A stretch of 31,451 nucleotides of DNA from JBFMFB01 sp040752115 (GCA_040752115.1 JBFMFB010000025.1:1-31451), one strand, 5' to 3'; counted from the stretch's first letter, positions 1 to 6,890 are shown. Notes: a model not told the origin generated them from the sequence alone. Numbers and translations are program-made.

Positions 1-25
1 GGTCGCCGCCGGCGACCGCTTTTTT
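1..25 (+). terminator. Rho-independent terminator of a gene left of the window
   Basis: A perfect 7-bp stem (GGTCGCC / GGCGACC, loop GCC) at 1-17 is followed by GC and six T residues at 20-25. The T-run lies on the plus-strand side, so it ends a plus-strand transcript entering from the left and faces the 3' end of the tRNA-Lys gene. The stem may extend past the window edge. Confidence 0.65.
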
Positions 26-30
26 GTGTT

Positions 31-106
31 TGGTAGGTCGTGGCAGATTCGAACTGCCGACCAACGGATTAAAAGTCCGCTGCTCTACCGACTGAGCTAA
101 CGACCC
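31..106 (-). tRNA. tRNA-Lys (anticodon UUU)
   Basis: Read on the minus strand this is a 76-nt cloverleaf. The acceptor arm is GGGTCGT/ACGACCT with a G-U first pair, the D arm is GCTC..GAGC, the anticodon arm carries the loop CTTTTAA, and the T arm contains GTTCGAATC. The gene encodes its own 3' CCA (31-33). The anticodon TTT lies at 71-73, so it reads AAA/AAG lysine codons. The sequence closely matches proteobacterial tRNA-Lys. It is expressed from its own promoter at 121-148. Confidence 0.97.
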
Positions 107-120
107 GTGGAAAAGGCGAA

Positions 121-148
121 ATTATACATTCAGCAGCTGTGCTGTCAA
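121..148 (-). promoter_or_regulatory. Consensus sigma-70 promoter of tRNA-Lys
   Basis: On the minus strand, TTGACA (143-148) and TATAAT (121-126) are separated by 16 bp; both hexamers match the consensus exactly. The start point is expected near 114, a few bases before the tRNA 5' end at 106. A hexamer pair this good is normal for a stable-RNA gene. Confidence 0.85.
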
Positions 149-172
149 TAGCGCGTGTAGAGAGCAAATAAA

Positions 173-303
173 CTGTCCGGGGTTGTAGCAAATGATCTGT
201 CCGGTTTTCATCCGTGCCAAGGAGGCACGAGATGAGACAAACGGAATGGCTGCAGGAACCCGGAAGATGAGATTCGAGGAAGGAAAAGCGACGGGCTTGG
301 AAG
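173..303 (+). pseudogene. 5' fragment of an insertion-sequence transposase (fossil)
   Basis: Two copies of CTGTCCGG (173-180 and 197-204) precede a strong Shine-Dalgarno AAGGAGG (219-225) and an ATG at 232. This frame reads MRQTEWLQEP and then stops at 268-270. The next frame continues with RKMRFEE. Joined across a one-base shift, these resemble the start of transposases in the ISNCY group, whose N-termini carry an 'RKMRFEE..' stretch before a helix-turn-helix; this is a memory-based resemblance. The similarity fades before the pssA stop codon at 314. It appears to be a left end plus about 20 codons of a dead element, truncated against pssA. The rest of the 107-313 gap holds only the tRNA promoter. 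Confidence 0.4.
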
Positions 304-313
304 CGGGTCGGGC

Positions 314-1108
314 TCAGTCGTGCGGTTTTTGCTCCTCGTTCCGGCGGAGCTGGCCGCCCGGCTTTCGCCGCACGAAGTTCCACAGCCAGACGACATAAGC
401 CGACAGCGCATAGAGCACGAACGCCCCGAACAACACTCCCGGCGGATCACTGGAAATCAGCACGAATGCCAGCACGATGGCGATTGCCGCAACGAACGGC
501 ACGCTCCGCCGCAGGTTGATGTCCTTGCCGCTGTAGTAGCGCAGGTTGCTGACCATGGTGACGCCGGCAAACACCGTCACTGCCCAGGCCAGCCAGCGGA
601 CGTCGGCGCCTTCGATGTGGTACTCCTCGTGCATCACCCAGATAAAACCGGCTATCAAAGCTGCCGCCGCTGGGCTGGGCAGCCCCTGGAAGTAGCGTTT
701 ATCCGCGACCTCGAGCTGGGTGTTGAAGCGCGCCAAGCGCAGGGCGGCACCGGCACAGTAGACGAAAGCCGCGATCCAGCCCCACTTGCCCATCCCTTTC
801 AGGGCCCAGACGTACATCACCAGCGCGGGCGCCACGCCGAACGACACCATGTCGGACAGGGAATCGTACTCCGCCCCGAACGCGCTCTGGGTGCGGGTCA
901 GCCGCGCCACGCGGCCGTCCAGCCCGTCCATCACCATGGCGATGAAGATCGCCACGGCGGAATGCTCGAAGCGCCCGTTCATCGCCTGGACGATGGCATA
1001 GAAGCCGGCGAACAGCGCCGCCGTGGTGAACAGGTTGGGAAGCAGGTAAATGCCCCGCCGGCGGAGTTTCCCGCCCAGCAGAGGCTTTTGGCGCGGGGGA
1101 GTATACAT
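314..1108 (-). CDS. pssA: CDP-diacylglycerol--serine O-phosphatidyltransferase
   Basis: This membrane enzyme makes phosphatidylserine from CDP-diacylglycerol and serine, the first committed step to phosphatidylethanolamine. The 264-aa protein carries the CDP-alcohol phosphotransferase signature D61-G-L-D64-G-R-V-A-R..G78-x3-D82-x3-D86, whose aspartates bind the metal ion, followed by several hydrophobic helices to about residue 245 and a basic tail. The start MYTPPRQ leaves 4 bases after the psd stop, fitting translational coupling; an in-frame ATG 25 codons further upstream would lie inside psd. The gene ends the ilv-psd-pssA run. In many betaproteobacteria leuA follows, but here an insertion-sequence fossil and tRNA-Lys come next. 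Confidence 0.95.
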   Translation of the reverse strand: MYTPPRQKPLLGGKLRRRGIYLLPNLFTTAALFAGFYAIVQAMNGRFEHSAVAIFIAMVMDGLDGRVARLTRTQSAFGAEYDSLSDMVSFGVAPALVMYVWALKGMGKWGWIAAFVYCAGAALRLARFNTQLEVADKRYFQGLPSPAAAALIAGFIWVMHEEYHIEGADVRWLAWAVTVFAGVTMVSNLRYYSGKDINLRRSVPFVAAIAIVLAFVLISSDPPGVLFGAFVLYALSAYVVWLWNFVRRKPGGQLRRNEEQKPHD

Positions 1109-1112
1109 CGGG

Positions 1113-1769
1113 CTAGTTCGCGTTACTCGTGAGTTCGGCCACCACCGTCTCGGCGGCGCGCACCTTGTCGCCGATGCTGACACGGATATGGGCCGTCAGC
1201 GGCAAATACACGTCCAGGCGCGAACCGAAACGGATAAAGCCGTATCGCTGGCCACGGGCCAGGCGCTCGCCGGGCGTGACATAACACAGAATGCGCCTGG
1301 CAATCAGCCCCGCCACTTGCACGCAGGTAACATCCGTGCCGGAACCGGTCCTGATCCACATGGCGTTGCGCTCGTTTTCCAGGGAAGCTTTAGACAAGTC
1401 GGCATTGAGGAATTTTCCCGGATGGTACCAGACTTCCCTGACCTCACCGTCCACCGGGCTGCGGTTGGAGTGGACGTTGAACACATTCATGAAGATGCTG
1501 ATTTTCTGCGCTTCACGGTTGAGATAGGGATCCTGGGTGCGCTCCACCACGATGACGCGGCCGTCTGCCGGCGCCAGCACGATGTTGGGCATCTGCGGCA
1601 CGTTGCGCGCGGGGTCGCGGAAAAATTGCAGTACGAACAGGGTGACAATCCAGCAGGGCAGCGCCCACAGCCAACCCGCGAGGAGCGTGACGGAACCGGA
1701 AACAATGACGGAAATGGCCAGAAACGGCCAGCCCTCGCGGGCGATGATGGGATGGGGATAATTTTTCAT
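1113..1769 (-). CDS. psd: Phosphatidylserine decarboxylase, short proenzyme
   Basis: Psd decarboxylates phosphatidylserine to phosphatidylethanolamine at the inner membrane, using a pyruvoyl group made by self-cleavage. The 218-aa length fits the short bacterial/archaeal-type subfamily. Two hydrophobic segments occupy roughly residues 12-47. The motifs NVFNVHSNRSPVDG and, near the C-terminus, RFGSRLDVYLP are visible. Cleavage is expected at Gly182-Ser183, with Ser183 becoming the pyruvoyl residue; this subfamily has GS-R rather than the LGST of the long E. coli type. Psd and pssA catalyse consecutive steps and are separated by 4 bases. Upstream, a repeat of GTGAGG and CCTCAC heptads fills the gap to ilvC. 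Confidence 0.95.
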   Translation of the reverse strand: MKNYPHPIIAREGWPFLAISVIVSGSVTLLAGWLWALPCWIVTLFVLQFFRDPARNVPQMPNIVLAPADGRVIVVERTQDPYLNREAQKISIFMNVFNVHSNRSPVDGEVREVWYHPGKFLNADLSKASLENERNAMWIRTGSGTDVTCVQVAGLIARRILCYVTPGERLARGQRYGFIRFGSRLDVYLPLTAHIRVSIGDKVRAAETVVAELTSNAN

Positions 1770-1773
1770 GCGG

Positions 1774-1841
1774 TGAGACGTGAGGTGTGAGGCGTGAGGC
1801 GAAGAACCCCTTACCCCTCACCCCTCACTCCTTGCCCCTCA
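1774..1841. repeat. Inverted repeat with tandem heptad arms (GTGAGG / CCTCAC), copy 1
   Basis: The left arm is a run of GTGAG(A/G)-type units (1774-1799). The right arm is a run of CCCTCAC-type units (about 1812-1841) that is broadly its reverse complement. The element fills the whole ilvC-psd gap and its last base abuts the ilvC stop codon at 1842-1844. The same design occurs on the other side of ilvC (2879-2951). In the ilvC-psd mRNA it could fold into a long hairpin with several registers. There is no T-run, so it is not a typical terminator. Confidence 0.8.
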
Positions 1842-2858
1842 CTAGTTCTTGGACGTGTCGACCAGCTTGTTCTTCTTGATCCAAGGCATCATGGCGCGCA
1901 GCTTCTCACCGACGACCTCGATCGGGTGCTCGGCATTGAGGCGGCGACGGGCGTTGAGAACCGGCGCGCCGGCCTTGTTTTCCAGGATGAAGCTCTTGGC
2001 ATACTCGCCGTTCTGAATGTTTTTCAGCGCTTCCCTCATCGCCCAGCGGGCCTCGTCGCCGATCACTTGCGGGCCGGTGACGTACTCGCCGTATTCCGCA
2101 TTGTTGGAAATGGAGTAGTTCATGTTGGCGATGCCGCCCTCGTACATCAGGTCAACGATCAGCTTGAGCTCATGCAGGCACTCGAAGTAGGCCATCTCGG
2201 GAGCATAGCCTGCATCCACCAGGGTATCGAAGCCGGCCTTCACCAGCTCGACGCAGCCGCCGCACAGCACGGCCTGCTCGCCGAACAGGTCGGTCTCGGT
2301 TTCCTCGCGGAAGGTGGTCTCGATCACACCGCCCTTGGTGCCGCCGTTGGCCGCCGCGTAGGAGAGGGCAATGTCCTTGGCTTTTTTGGATACGTTCTGG
2401 TACACCGCGATCAAGGAAGGCACGCCGCCGCCCTGGGTGTAGGTGGAACGCACCAGATGGCCGGGACCCTTGGGGGCGATCATGATCACGTCCACGTCGG
2501 CACGCGGCTTGATCTGGCCGTAGTGGATATTGAAGCCGTGGGCGAAGGCCAGTGCGGCGCCCTTCTTCAGGTTCGGCTCGACTTCGTTGCGATAGACGTC
2601 CGCCTGTTGCTCGTCCGGCACCAGCATCATCACCAGGTCGGCGGTTTTCACCGCTTCCGCCACTTCCTTCACCGTAAGACCGGCCTTCTTGGCCTTGTCC
2701 CACGAAGCACCGCCCTTGCGCAGGCCGACCGTCACCTTTACCCCGGAATCCTTCAGGTTGTTGGCGTGGGCATGGCCCTGAGAGCCGTAGCCGACGATGG
2801 CGACTTTCTTGCCCTTGATGATGGAAAGGTCAGCGTCCTTGTCGTAATAAACTTTCAT
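1842..2858 (-). CDS. ilvC: Ketol-acid reductoisomerase (NADP+), class I
   Basis: IlvC isomerises and reduces acetolactate or acetohydroxybutyrate, the second shared step in valine and isoleucine synthesis. The 338-aa product has the usual class I length. The N-terminal Rossmann motif is GYGSQGHAHANNL at about residues 24-36, followed by GLRKGGASW, whose Arg and Ser side chains bind the NADPH phosphate. The C-terminal knotted domain holds the Mg-binding acidic residues in ETETDLFGEQ and the motif YFECLHELKLIVDLMYEGG. The start MKVYYDKDADLS has a purine-rich AAAGGA ribosome site 7 bases upstream. A longer in-frame start would use codons inside the flanking repeat and is rejected. The gene is bracketed by two related heptad-arm repeats. 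Confidence 0.97.
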   Translation of the reverse strand: MKVYYDKDADLSIIKGKKVAIVGYGSQGHAHANNLKDSGVKVTVGLRKGGASWDKAKKAGLTVKEVAEAVKTADLVMMLVPDEQQADVYRNEVEPNLKKGAALAFAHGFNIHYGQIKPRADVDVIMIAPKGPGHLVRSTYTQGGGVPSLIAVYQNVSKKAKDIALSYAAANGGTKGGVIETTFREETETDLFGEQAVLCGGCVELVKAGFDTLVDAGYAPEMAYFECLHELKLIVDLMYEGGIANMNYSISNNAEYGEYVTGPQVIGDEARWAMREALKNIQNGEYAKSFILENKAGAPVLNARRRLNAEHPIEVVGEKLRAMMPWIKKNKLVDTSKN

Positions 2859-2878
2859 TTTTTTCCTTTCGTTTCTAA

Positions 2879-2951
2879 AGAGTGAGGAGTGAGGAGACAA
2901 GGAGCGAGGAGAAAAAGCGCGGACGCCTCACCCCTCACCCCTCACCTCTCA
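2879..2951. repeat. Inverted repeat with tandem heptad arms (GTGAGGA / CCCTCAC), copy 2
   Basis: The left arm has GAGTGAGGAGTGAGGAG and a decayed continuation (about 2879-2911). The right arm has three CCTCACC-type units (2925-2946) ending in CTCTCA. The stop codon of ilvH (complement of 2949-2951) is part of the right arm, so the element is fused to the gene end. It occupies most of the ilvH-ilvC gap, leaving about 20 bases for the ilvC ribosome site. It is the counterpart of the element at 1774-1841. Confidence 0.8.
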
Positions 2952-3440
2952 CGCTTTCAATATCCTGTCGCCACGCCCGATGCCGGATGCGCCGGTGCGC
3001 ACCGTTTCCAGGATGGCGCTGCGGTCCAGCCCTCCGAGAAACGCATCCAGCTTTGAGCCGGTGCCGGTCAGCTCGATCGTGTAGGTGTCTTCGGTGACAT
3101 CGATGATGCGGCCGCGGAAAATGTCGGACATGCGCTTCATTTCCTCGCGCCCTTCGCCCGCCGCGCGCACCTTGACCAGCATCAGCTCGCGCTCGATGTG
3201 CTCGCCGTCGCTCAAATCCAGCACCTTCACCACCTCGATCAGCTTGTTGAGCTGCTTGATGATCTGCTCGATCACGTCATCGGAGCCGGAGGTGACGATG
3301 GTCATGCGCGACAGCGTCGCATCCTCGGTCGGCGCCACCGTGAGCGATTCGATGTTGTAGCCGCGCGCCGAGAACAGACCGGCCACGCGGGAAAGCGCGC
3401 CCGCCTCGTTTTCCATCAACAGGGAGATAATGTGCCGCAT
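2949..3440 (-). CDS. ilvH: Acetolactate synthase small (regulatory) subunit
   Basis: This is the regulatory subunit of acetohydroxyacid synthase. It binds the IlvI catalytic subunit, raises its activity and confers valine feedback inhibition. The 163-aa protein begins MRHIISLLMENEAGALSRVAGLFS, the ACT-domain opening of the IlvH family, including the N-E-x-G-A-L-S-R element around residue 11 that contributes to the valine site. The ACT domain runs to about residue 75 and is followed by the conserved C-terminal domain (ELMLVKV..; TGTGSKLDAFL..). It lies between ilvI and ilvC on the same strand, and its stop codon is built into the repeat at 2879-2951. The symbol ilvN would also be acceptable. 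Confidence 0.95.
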   Translation of the reverse strand: MRHIISLLMENEAGALSRVAGLFSARGYNIESLTVAPTEDATLSRMTIVTSGSDDVIEQIIKQLNKLIEVVKVLDLSDGEHIERELMLVKVRAAGEGREEMKRMSDIFRGRIIDVTEDTYTIELTGTGSKLDAFLGGLDRSAILETVRTGASGIGRGDRILKA

Positions 3441-3460
3441 AAGCCTAAAAGTCTTTGTTT

Positions 3461-3530
3461 GACGCAGACGAACGCTGATCTTGCAGATAAACAGGGGAAA
3501 ATCCTGCCAATCTGCGCAAATCAGCGTCCC
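3461..3530. repeat. Inverted repeat, GACGC..ACGCTGAT..GCAGAT family
   Basis: The left half (3461-3496, including ACGCTGATCTTGCAGAT) pairs imperfectly with the right half (about 3501-3529, including ATCTGCGCAAATCAGCGTC). A purine-rich GGGGAAAA centre lies between them. It fills the gap between ilvI and ilvH. Short elements containing 'AATCAGCGT..ATCTGCG' recur between genes in many bacterial genomes, as far as I recall. There is no T-run on either side. Confidence 0.75.
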
Positions 3531-3536
3531 CGAAAA

Positions 3537-5234
3537 TTATACAAGAATCATCTCGCTCAAACCCTTGCCGCCCGGAATCATGGGATAGACCTTCTCGGTC
3601 TTGTCCGTGATGAAATCGAGGAACACGAATCTGTCCTTCATGGCAAAGGCTTCTTTCAGGGCGCCCTCGACGTCGCCGGGTTTTTCGATTTTCATGCCAA
3701 CATGGCCATAGCTTTCAGCCAGTTTGACAAAATCCGGCAGGGCATCCATGTAAGATTCGGAATAACGGTTGCCGTAGAACAATTCCTGCCACTGCCGCAC
3801 CATGCCGAGGTAGCGGTTGTTGAGCAGGATCACCTTGATCGGCAAACGATATTGCTTGCAGGTGGACAATTCCTGGATGTTCATCTGGATGCTGCCCTCG
3901 CCGGTTACGCAGGCCACTGCGGCTTCCGGCTGGGCAAACTGTGCGCCCATCGCTGCCGGCAGGCCGAAACCCATCGTCCCCAGCCCGCCGGAATTGAGCC
4001 AGCGGCGCGGCTTGTCAAATTTGTAGAACTGCGCCGCCCACATCTGGTGCTGTCCCACGTCGGAAGTCACGATGGCGTCCCCGCCCGTGACTTCGTGCAG
4101 CTTCTCCAGCACAAACTGCGGCTTGATGATGGCGCTGGCGCGATCATATTTCAGGCATTCGCGCGCGCGCCACTCCCCGATCCGGTCCCACCACGCCTTG
4201 AGCGCGCCGGCATCGGGGCGCTCGTGGCTGGATTTGACCAGCTTGGTCATTTCCTTCAGGACATCGCGCACATCGCCGACGATCGGCACGTCCACCTTGA
4301 CCCGCTTGGAAATGGAAGCCGGATCGATGTCGATGTGGATGATCTGCCGGTCTTCCTGAAAGAAGTGCTCGGGATTGCCGATCACCCGGTCGTCGAAGCG
4401 GGCGCCAACGGCGATCAGCACATCGCTGTGCTGCATCGCCATGTTGGCCTCGTAAGTGCCATGCATACCAAGCATGCCGAGCGACAGCGGGTCGGAAGCA
4501 GGAAAGCCGCCCAGCCCCATCAGGGTCTGGGTGCAGGGAAAACCCAGCAGGCGCGCAAACTCCGTCAACTGCTCCGCCGCGTTGGAAAGCACCACGCCGC
4601 CGCCGGCGTAGATCATCGGGCGCTTGGCCGCGAGGATCAGTTGCACCGCCCGTTTGATCTGGCCAGGGTGGCCCTTGGTCACCGGGCTGTAAGAGCGCAG
4701 GCTGATGCTCTTGGGATATTCGAAGGCGGTCTTCTGCTGGGTGACGTCTTTGGGAATGTCCACCAGCACCGGACCGGGGCGTCCGCTCGAGGCAAGATAA
4801 AAGGCTTTCTTGAGGGTTGCGGCGAGATCCCGGACATCTTTCACCAAGAAGTTGTGCTTGACGCAGGGCCGCGTAATGCCGACCGCATCCACCTCCTGGA
4901 AGGCGTCCATGCCGATTGCCGGCGTCGGCACCTGGCCGCTCAGCACCACCATCGGGATGGAATCCATGTAGGCGGTGGCGATGCCGGTCACCGCGTTGGT
5001 GACACCGGGGCCGGACGTCACCAGCGCCACGCCAACGCGGCCGGAGGCGCGCGCATAGCCGTCGGCAGCATGGACTGCGGCCTGCTCGTGCCGCACCAGG
5101 ACGTGCCGGAATTTATCCTGCTTGAAAATCTCGTCGTAAATGTTAAGCACCGCGCCGCCGGGGTAGCCGAAAACGACATCCACCCCCTCTTCCTGCAAGC
5201 AACGCACGGTGATCTCAGCGCCTGTCAATTCCAT
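3537..5234 (-). CDS. ilvI: Acetolactate synthase large (catalytic) subunit
   Basis: This thiamine-diphosphate enzyme condenses two pyruvates, or pyruvate with 2-oxobutyrate, to start valine/leucine and isoleucine synthesis. The 565-aa protein has the three-domain fold. The catalytic Glu50 lies in VRHEQAAVHAADGYAR, the FAD/central domain starts near residue 190, and the ThDP/Mg segment reads TGEGSIQMNIQELST..NNRYLGMVRQWQ. GEG in place of the common GDG is, from memory, usual in betaproteobacterial homologues and is not read as a defect. FAD is needed structurally, which ties the enzyme loosely to ribF. It is the first gene of the ilvI-ilvH-ilvC-psd-pssA run, transcribed from the promoter at 5282-5310. 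ilvB is an alternative symbol. Confidence 0.96.
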   Translation of the reverse strand: MELTGAEITVRCLQEEGVDVVFGYPGGAVLNIYDEIFKQDKFRHVLVRHEQAAVHAADGYARASGRVGVALVTSGPGVTNAVTGIATAYMDSIPMVVLSGQVPTPAIGMDAFQEVDAVGITRPCVKHNFLVKDVRDLAATLKKAFYLASSGRPGPVLVDIPKDVTQQKTAFEYPKSISLRSYSPVTKGHPGQIKRAVQLILAAKRPMIYAGGGVVLSNAAEQLTEFARLLGFPCTQTLMGLGGFPASDPLSLGMLGMHGTYEANMAMQHSDVLIAVGARFDDRVIGNPEHFFQEDRQIIHIDIDPASISKRVKVDVPIVGDVRDVLKEMTKLVKSSHERPDAGALKAWWDRIGEWRARECLKYDRASAIIKPQFVLEKLHEVTGGDAIVTSDVGQHQMWAAQFYKFDKPRRWLNSGGLGTMGFGLPAAMGAQFAQPEAAVACVTGEGSIQMNIQELSTCKQYRLPIKVILLNNRYLGMVRQWQELFYGNRYSESYMDALPDFVKLAESYGHVGMKIEKPGDVEGALKEAFAMKDRFVFLDFITDKTEKVYPMIPGGKGLSEMILV

Positions 5235-5281
5235 ACAAAAAACTGCCTTGCCAGCGAATATCCGATTAGAAAGAACATTGA

Positions 5282-5310
5282 ACAGTAACGGTTGACACCG
5301 TTTTGGTCAA
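5282..5310 (-). promoter_or_regulatory. ilvI operon promoter with a palindrome in the spacer
   Basis: On the minus strand, TTGACC (5305-5310) and TACTGT (5282-5287) are 17 bp apart. The likely start point is near 5275, giving a leader of about 40 bases before the ilvI ATG at 5234. The spacer contains a perfect palindrome, AACGGT-4-ACCGTT (5287-5302), well placed for a repressor or activator. No leader peptide rich in branched-chain codons is visible, so control by the palindrome seems more likely than ribosome-mediated attenuation. Confidence 0.55.
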
Positions 5311-5387
5311 GATTGAAAACCGAAAAAAATCCCGATGTTACCAAAGAAGCGCGGCGCCGGCCAAAAATTTTTGCGTCGGCGGAATTT

Positions 5388-5396
5388 TGATATGAT
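5388..5396 (+). promoter_or_regulatory. Extended -10 promoter of the sigma-factor operon
   Basis: TGATATGAT (5388-5396) is an extended -10 element, TG-N-TATGAT. The AT-rich stretch AAAAATTTTTG lies upstream, but no good -35 hexamer sits at 17 bp, as is common for extended -10 promoters. The start point would be near 5403, about 36 bases before the proposed sigma-factor start at 5439. This promoter and the ilvI promoter point away from each other within about 110 bp. Confidence 0.5.
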
Positions 5397-5438
5397 GCGT
5401 TAATAGCACTTACCACCATTACATTCCAGAGGCCCCAC

Positions 5439-6005
5439 CTGGCTACGCAACAGGAACTTTCGGAATTTCTCCTCCAGTCCGAACGGCGCGCCTACAAACA
5501 GGCGGTGTTTGCGGTGCGCGACGAGCACGCGGCGCTGGATATCGTGCAGGATGCCATGATGAAGCTCGCCGAAAAATACGCAGCGCGCCCGGCGGAAGAG
5601 CTTCCCATGCTGTTCCAGCGCATCCTGCAAAACACCATCCGCGATTATTACCGCCGCCAGAAGGTTCGCTCCCTGTGGACCACCCTGATGTCCTCGCTAT
5701 CCTTCAACCAGGACAATGAAGAACACGACGCCATGGAAACTATGGAAGTCGAAAGCCAGTCGAAAGAAATGAGCAATCCGGCGGAGCAGCTGGAGCGCGC
5801 GCAAGTCGTTGCTTTGATTGAAGAGGCACTGAAAAAGCTGCCCGCGCGTCAACGCGAAGCCTTTCTGATGCGTTACTGGGAAGACATGGATGTCGCGCAA
5901 ACCGCGGCGGCAATGGGTTGCTCCGAAGGCAGCGTCAAGACCCATTGTTCGAGAGCCACTCACGCGCTGGCGGCTCTCTTGAAAGAGAAAGGAATCGAGC
6001 TATGA
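5439..6005 (+). CDS. ECF-type RNA polymerase sigma factor
   Basis: This is a small sigma-70-family factor with regions 2 and 4 only. Region 2 includes AALDIVQDAMMKLAEKY and LPMLFQRILQNTIRDYYRRQK (-10 recognition). Region 4 includes LPARQREAFLMRYWEDMDVAQTAAAMGCSEGSVKTH (-35-binding helix-turn-helix). The conserved N-terminal segment LATQQELSEFLLQSERRAYKQ is coded in frame upstream of the GTG at 5505. The only start fitting both this segment and a Shine-Dalgarno (AGAGG, 5428-5432, six bases ahead) is a rare CTG at 5439, giving 188 aa; an ATT at 5418 is also in frame. No anti-sigma gene is obvious, although DUF3619 next door has one membrane helix. The sigma-DUF3619-DUF3106-RDD order is conserved in betaproteobacteria. 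The regulon is unknown. Confidence 0.85.
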   Translation: MATQQELSEFLLQSERRAYKQAVFAVRDEHAALDIVQDAMMKLAEKYAARPAEELPMLFQRILQNTIRDYYRRQKVRSLWTTLMSSLSFNQDNEEHDAMETMEVESQSKEMSNPAEQLERAQVVALIEEALKKLPARQREAFLMRYWEDMDVAQTAAAMGCSEGSVKTHCSRATHALAALLKEKGIEL

Positions 6006-6382
6006 ATGAACGCGACATGGCGCGCAAGATCACGCAACAAATGAATTACGGCTTGACGCAACTGGACGAAAGCACGCTCACCCGTTTGCGGGCAGCCCGC
6101 CAGGAAGCCCTGGCGGTTGCCGCCAAACCGCGCCACGTATTCGGGTTGGCGTGGGCCGGCTCCTCCTCGCATCACGAGGGGCATGGAATGCACTGGCACC
6201 TCAAATTCTGGCTGTCGTTGGCCGTGCTGCTGGCCGGCCTGATGTTCGCCGCAAACTGGCAAGCCCACAACGGAGAAAGTACCGAGGATGTCGACGCCAG
6301 CCTCCTGGCCGGAGAACTGCCCTTTCACGCTTATCTCGACTCCGGATTCGATGCATGGCTCGAGCAGTCTTCGCGGCGCTGA
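6002..6382 (+). CDS. DUF3619 family single-pass membrane protein
   Basis: This 126-aa protein has an N-terminal cytoplasmic-type segment of about 60 residues (MNERDMARKITQQMNYGLTQ), a single hydrophobic helix around residues 68-87 (FWLSLAVLLAGLMFAANW), and an acidic extracytoplasmic tail ending in LPFHAYLDSGFDAWLEQ. The start overlaps the sigma-factor stop by four bases (ATGA), implying translational coupling. Its layout, with a soluble N-terminus and one helix next to an ECF sigma gene, resembles anti-sigma factors, but no zinc-binding HxxxCxxC motif is present. An anti-sigma role is therefore only a guess from context. The function of the family is unknown. Confidence 0.85.
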   Translation: MNERDMARKITQQMNYGLTQLDESTLTRLRAARQEALAVAAKPRHVFGLAWAGSSSHHEGHGMHWHLKFWLSLAVLLAGLMFAANWQAHNGESTEDVDASLLAGELPFHAYLDSGFDAWLEQSSRR

Positions 6383-6837
6383 TCGCCGCCTGGCTGGTGC
6401 TCGCCGCATCAGCCGGCTTCGCCGCGCAACCTGAAACAGCCAAGCCACCAGCCTGGGCCGAGCTGAATCCCCAGCAGAAAGAAGTGCTGTCGCCTGTGGC
6501 GCAGGAGTGGGACAGCCTGCCCGCGCATCAGCGCAAAAGATTGCTCGGCGTGGCCAAGAGATATCCGAAAATGACCCCGCAGCAGCAGCAGCGCGTGCAG
6601 GCACAGATAAAGGACTGGGCCAAACTGACGCCCGCGCAGCGCGAACAGGCGCGAAAGAAGTACCAGAAGCTGAAGCAACTGCCGCCGGAAAAGCGCCAGG
6701 AAGTCAAGAAAAAATGGCAGGAGTATCAGCAACTCCCCGAAGAAGAGCGCGCCAAGTTGCGTTCCGCGCCAGCGGGCGCTTCCCGGCCGCCCGCCGCGCC
6801 GCCGGACGCAGTCCCGGCTAATCCGCCGGCACGCTGA
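6355..6837 (+). CDS. DUF3106 family exported protein
   Basis: This 160-aa protein starts with a Sec signal peptide (MARAVFAALIAAWLVLAASAGFAA, cleavage after about residue 24). The mature part is a charged, helical array of a repeating motif around 'L-x-P-x-x-R/Q-x-x-x..W-x-x-L': WAELNPQQKEVL, WDSLPAHQRKRLL, KMTPQQQQRV, WAKLTPAQREQA, QLPPEKRQEV and QLPEEERAKL. A Pro/Ala-rich tail follows. The periodic 'LsPaqR' helices resemble the periplasmic CpxP/Spy-like style of repeat. The gene overlaps DUF3619 by 28 bases and is likely coupled to it. Its position suggests a role in envelope stress, but no activity can be read from the sequence. Confidence 0.85.
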   Translation: MARAVFAALIAAWLVLAASAGFAAQPETAKPPAWAELNPQQKEVLSPVAQEWDSLPAHQRKRLLGVAKRYPKMTPQQQQRVQAQIKDWAKLTPAQREQARKKYQKLKQLPPEKRQEVKKKWQEYQQLPEEERAKLRSAPAGASRPPAAPPDAVPANPPAR

Positions 6838-6890
6838 TCCGTCCCGCGTTCCTGCGACACAGCCACCGAACCAATAAACCTTCCAGCTTC

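Noticed and set aside
2859..2900. Longer ilvC N-terminus starting at 2900
   Set aside because: The extra codons are translated repeat sequence; the start at 2858 has a ribosome site and matches the usual IlvC N-terminus.
3537..5234. Loss of the ThDP motif in IlvI (GEG instead of GDG)
   Set aside because: As far as I recall GEGSIQM is usual in betaproteobacterial acetolactate synthases, and the catalytic Glu50 and the remaining motif are intact.
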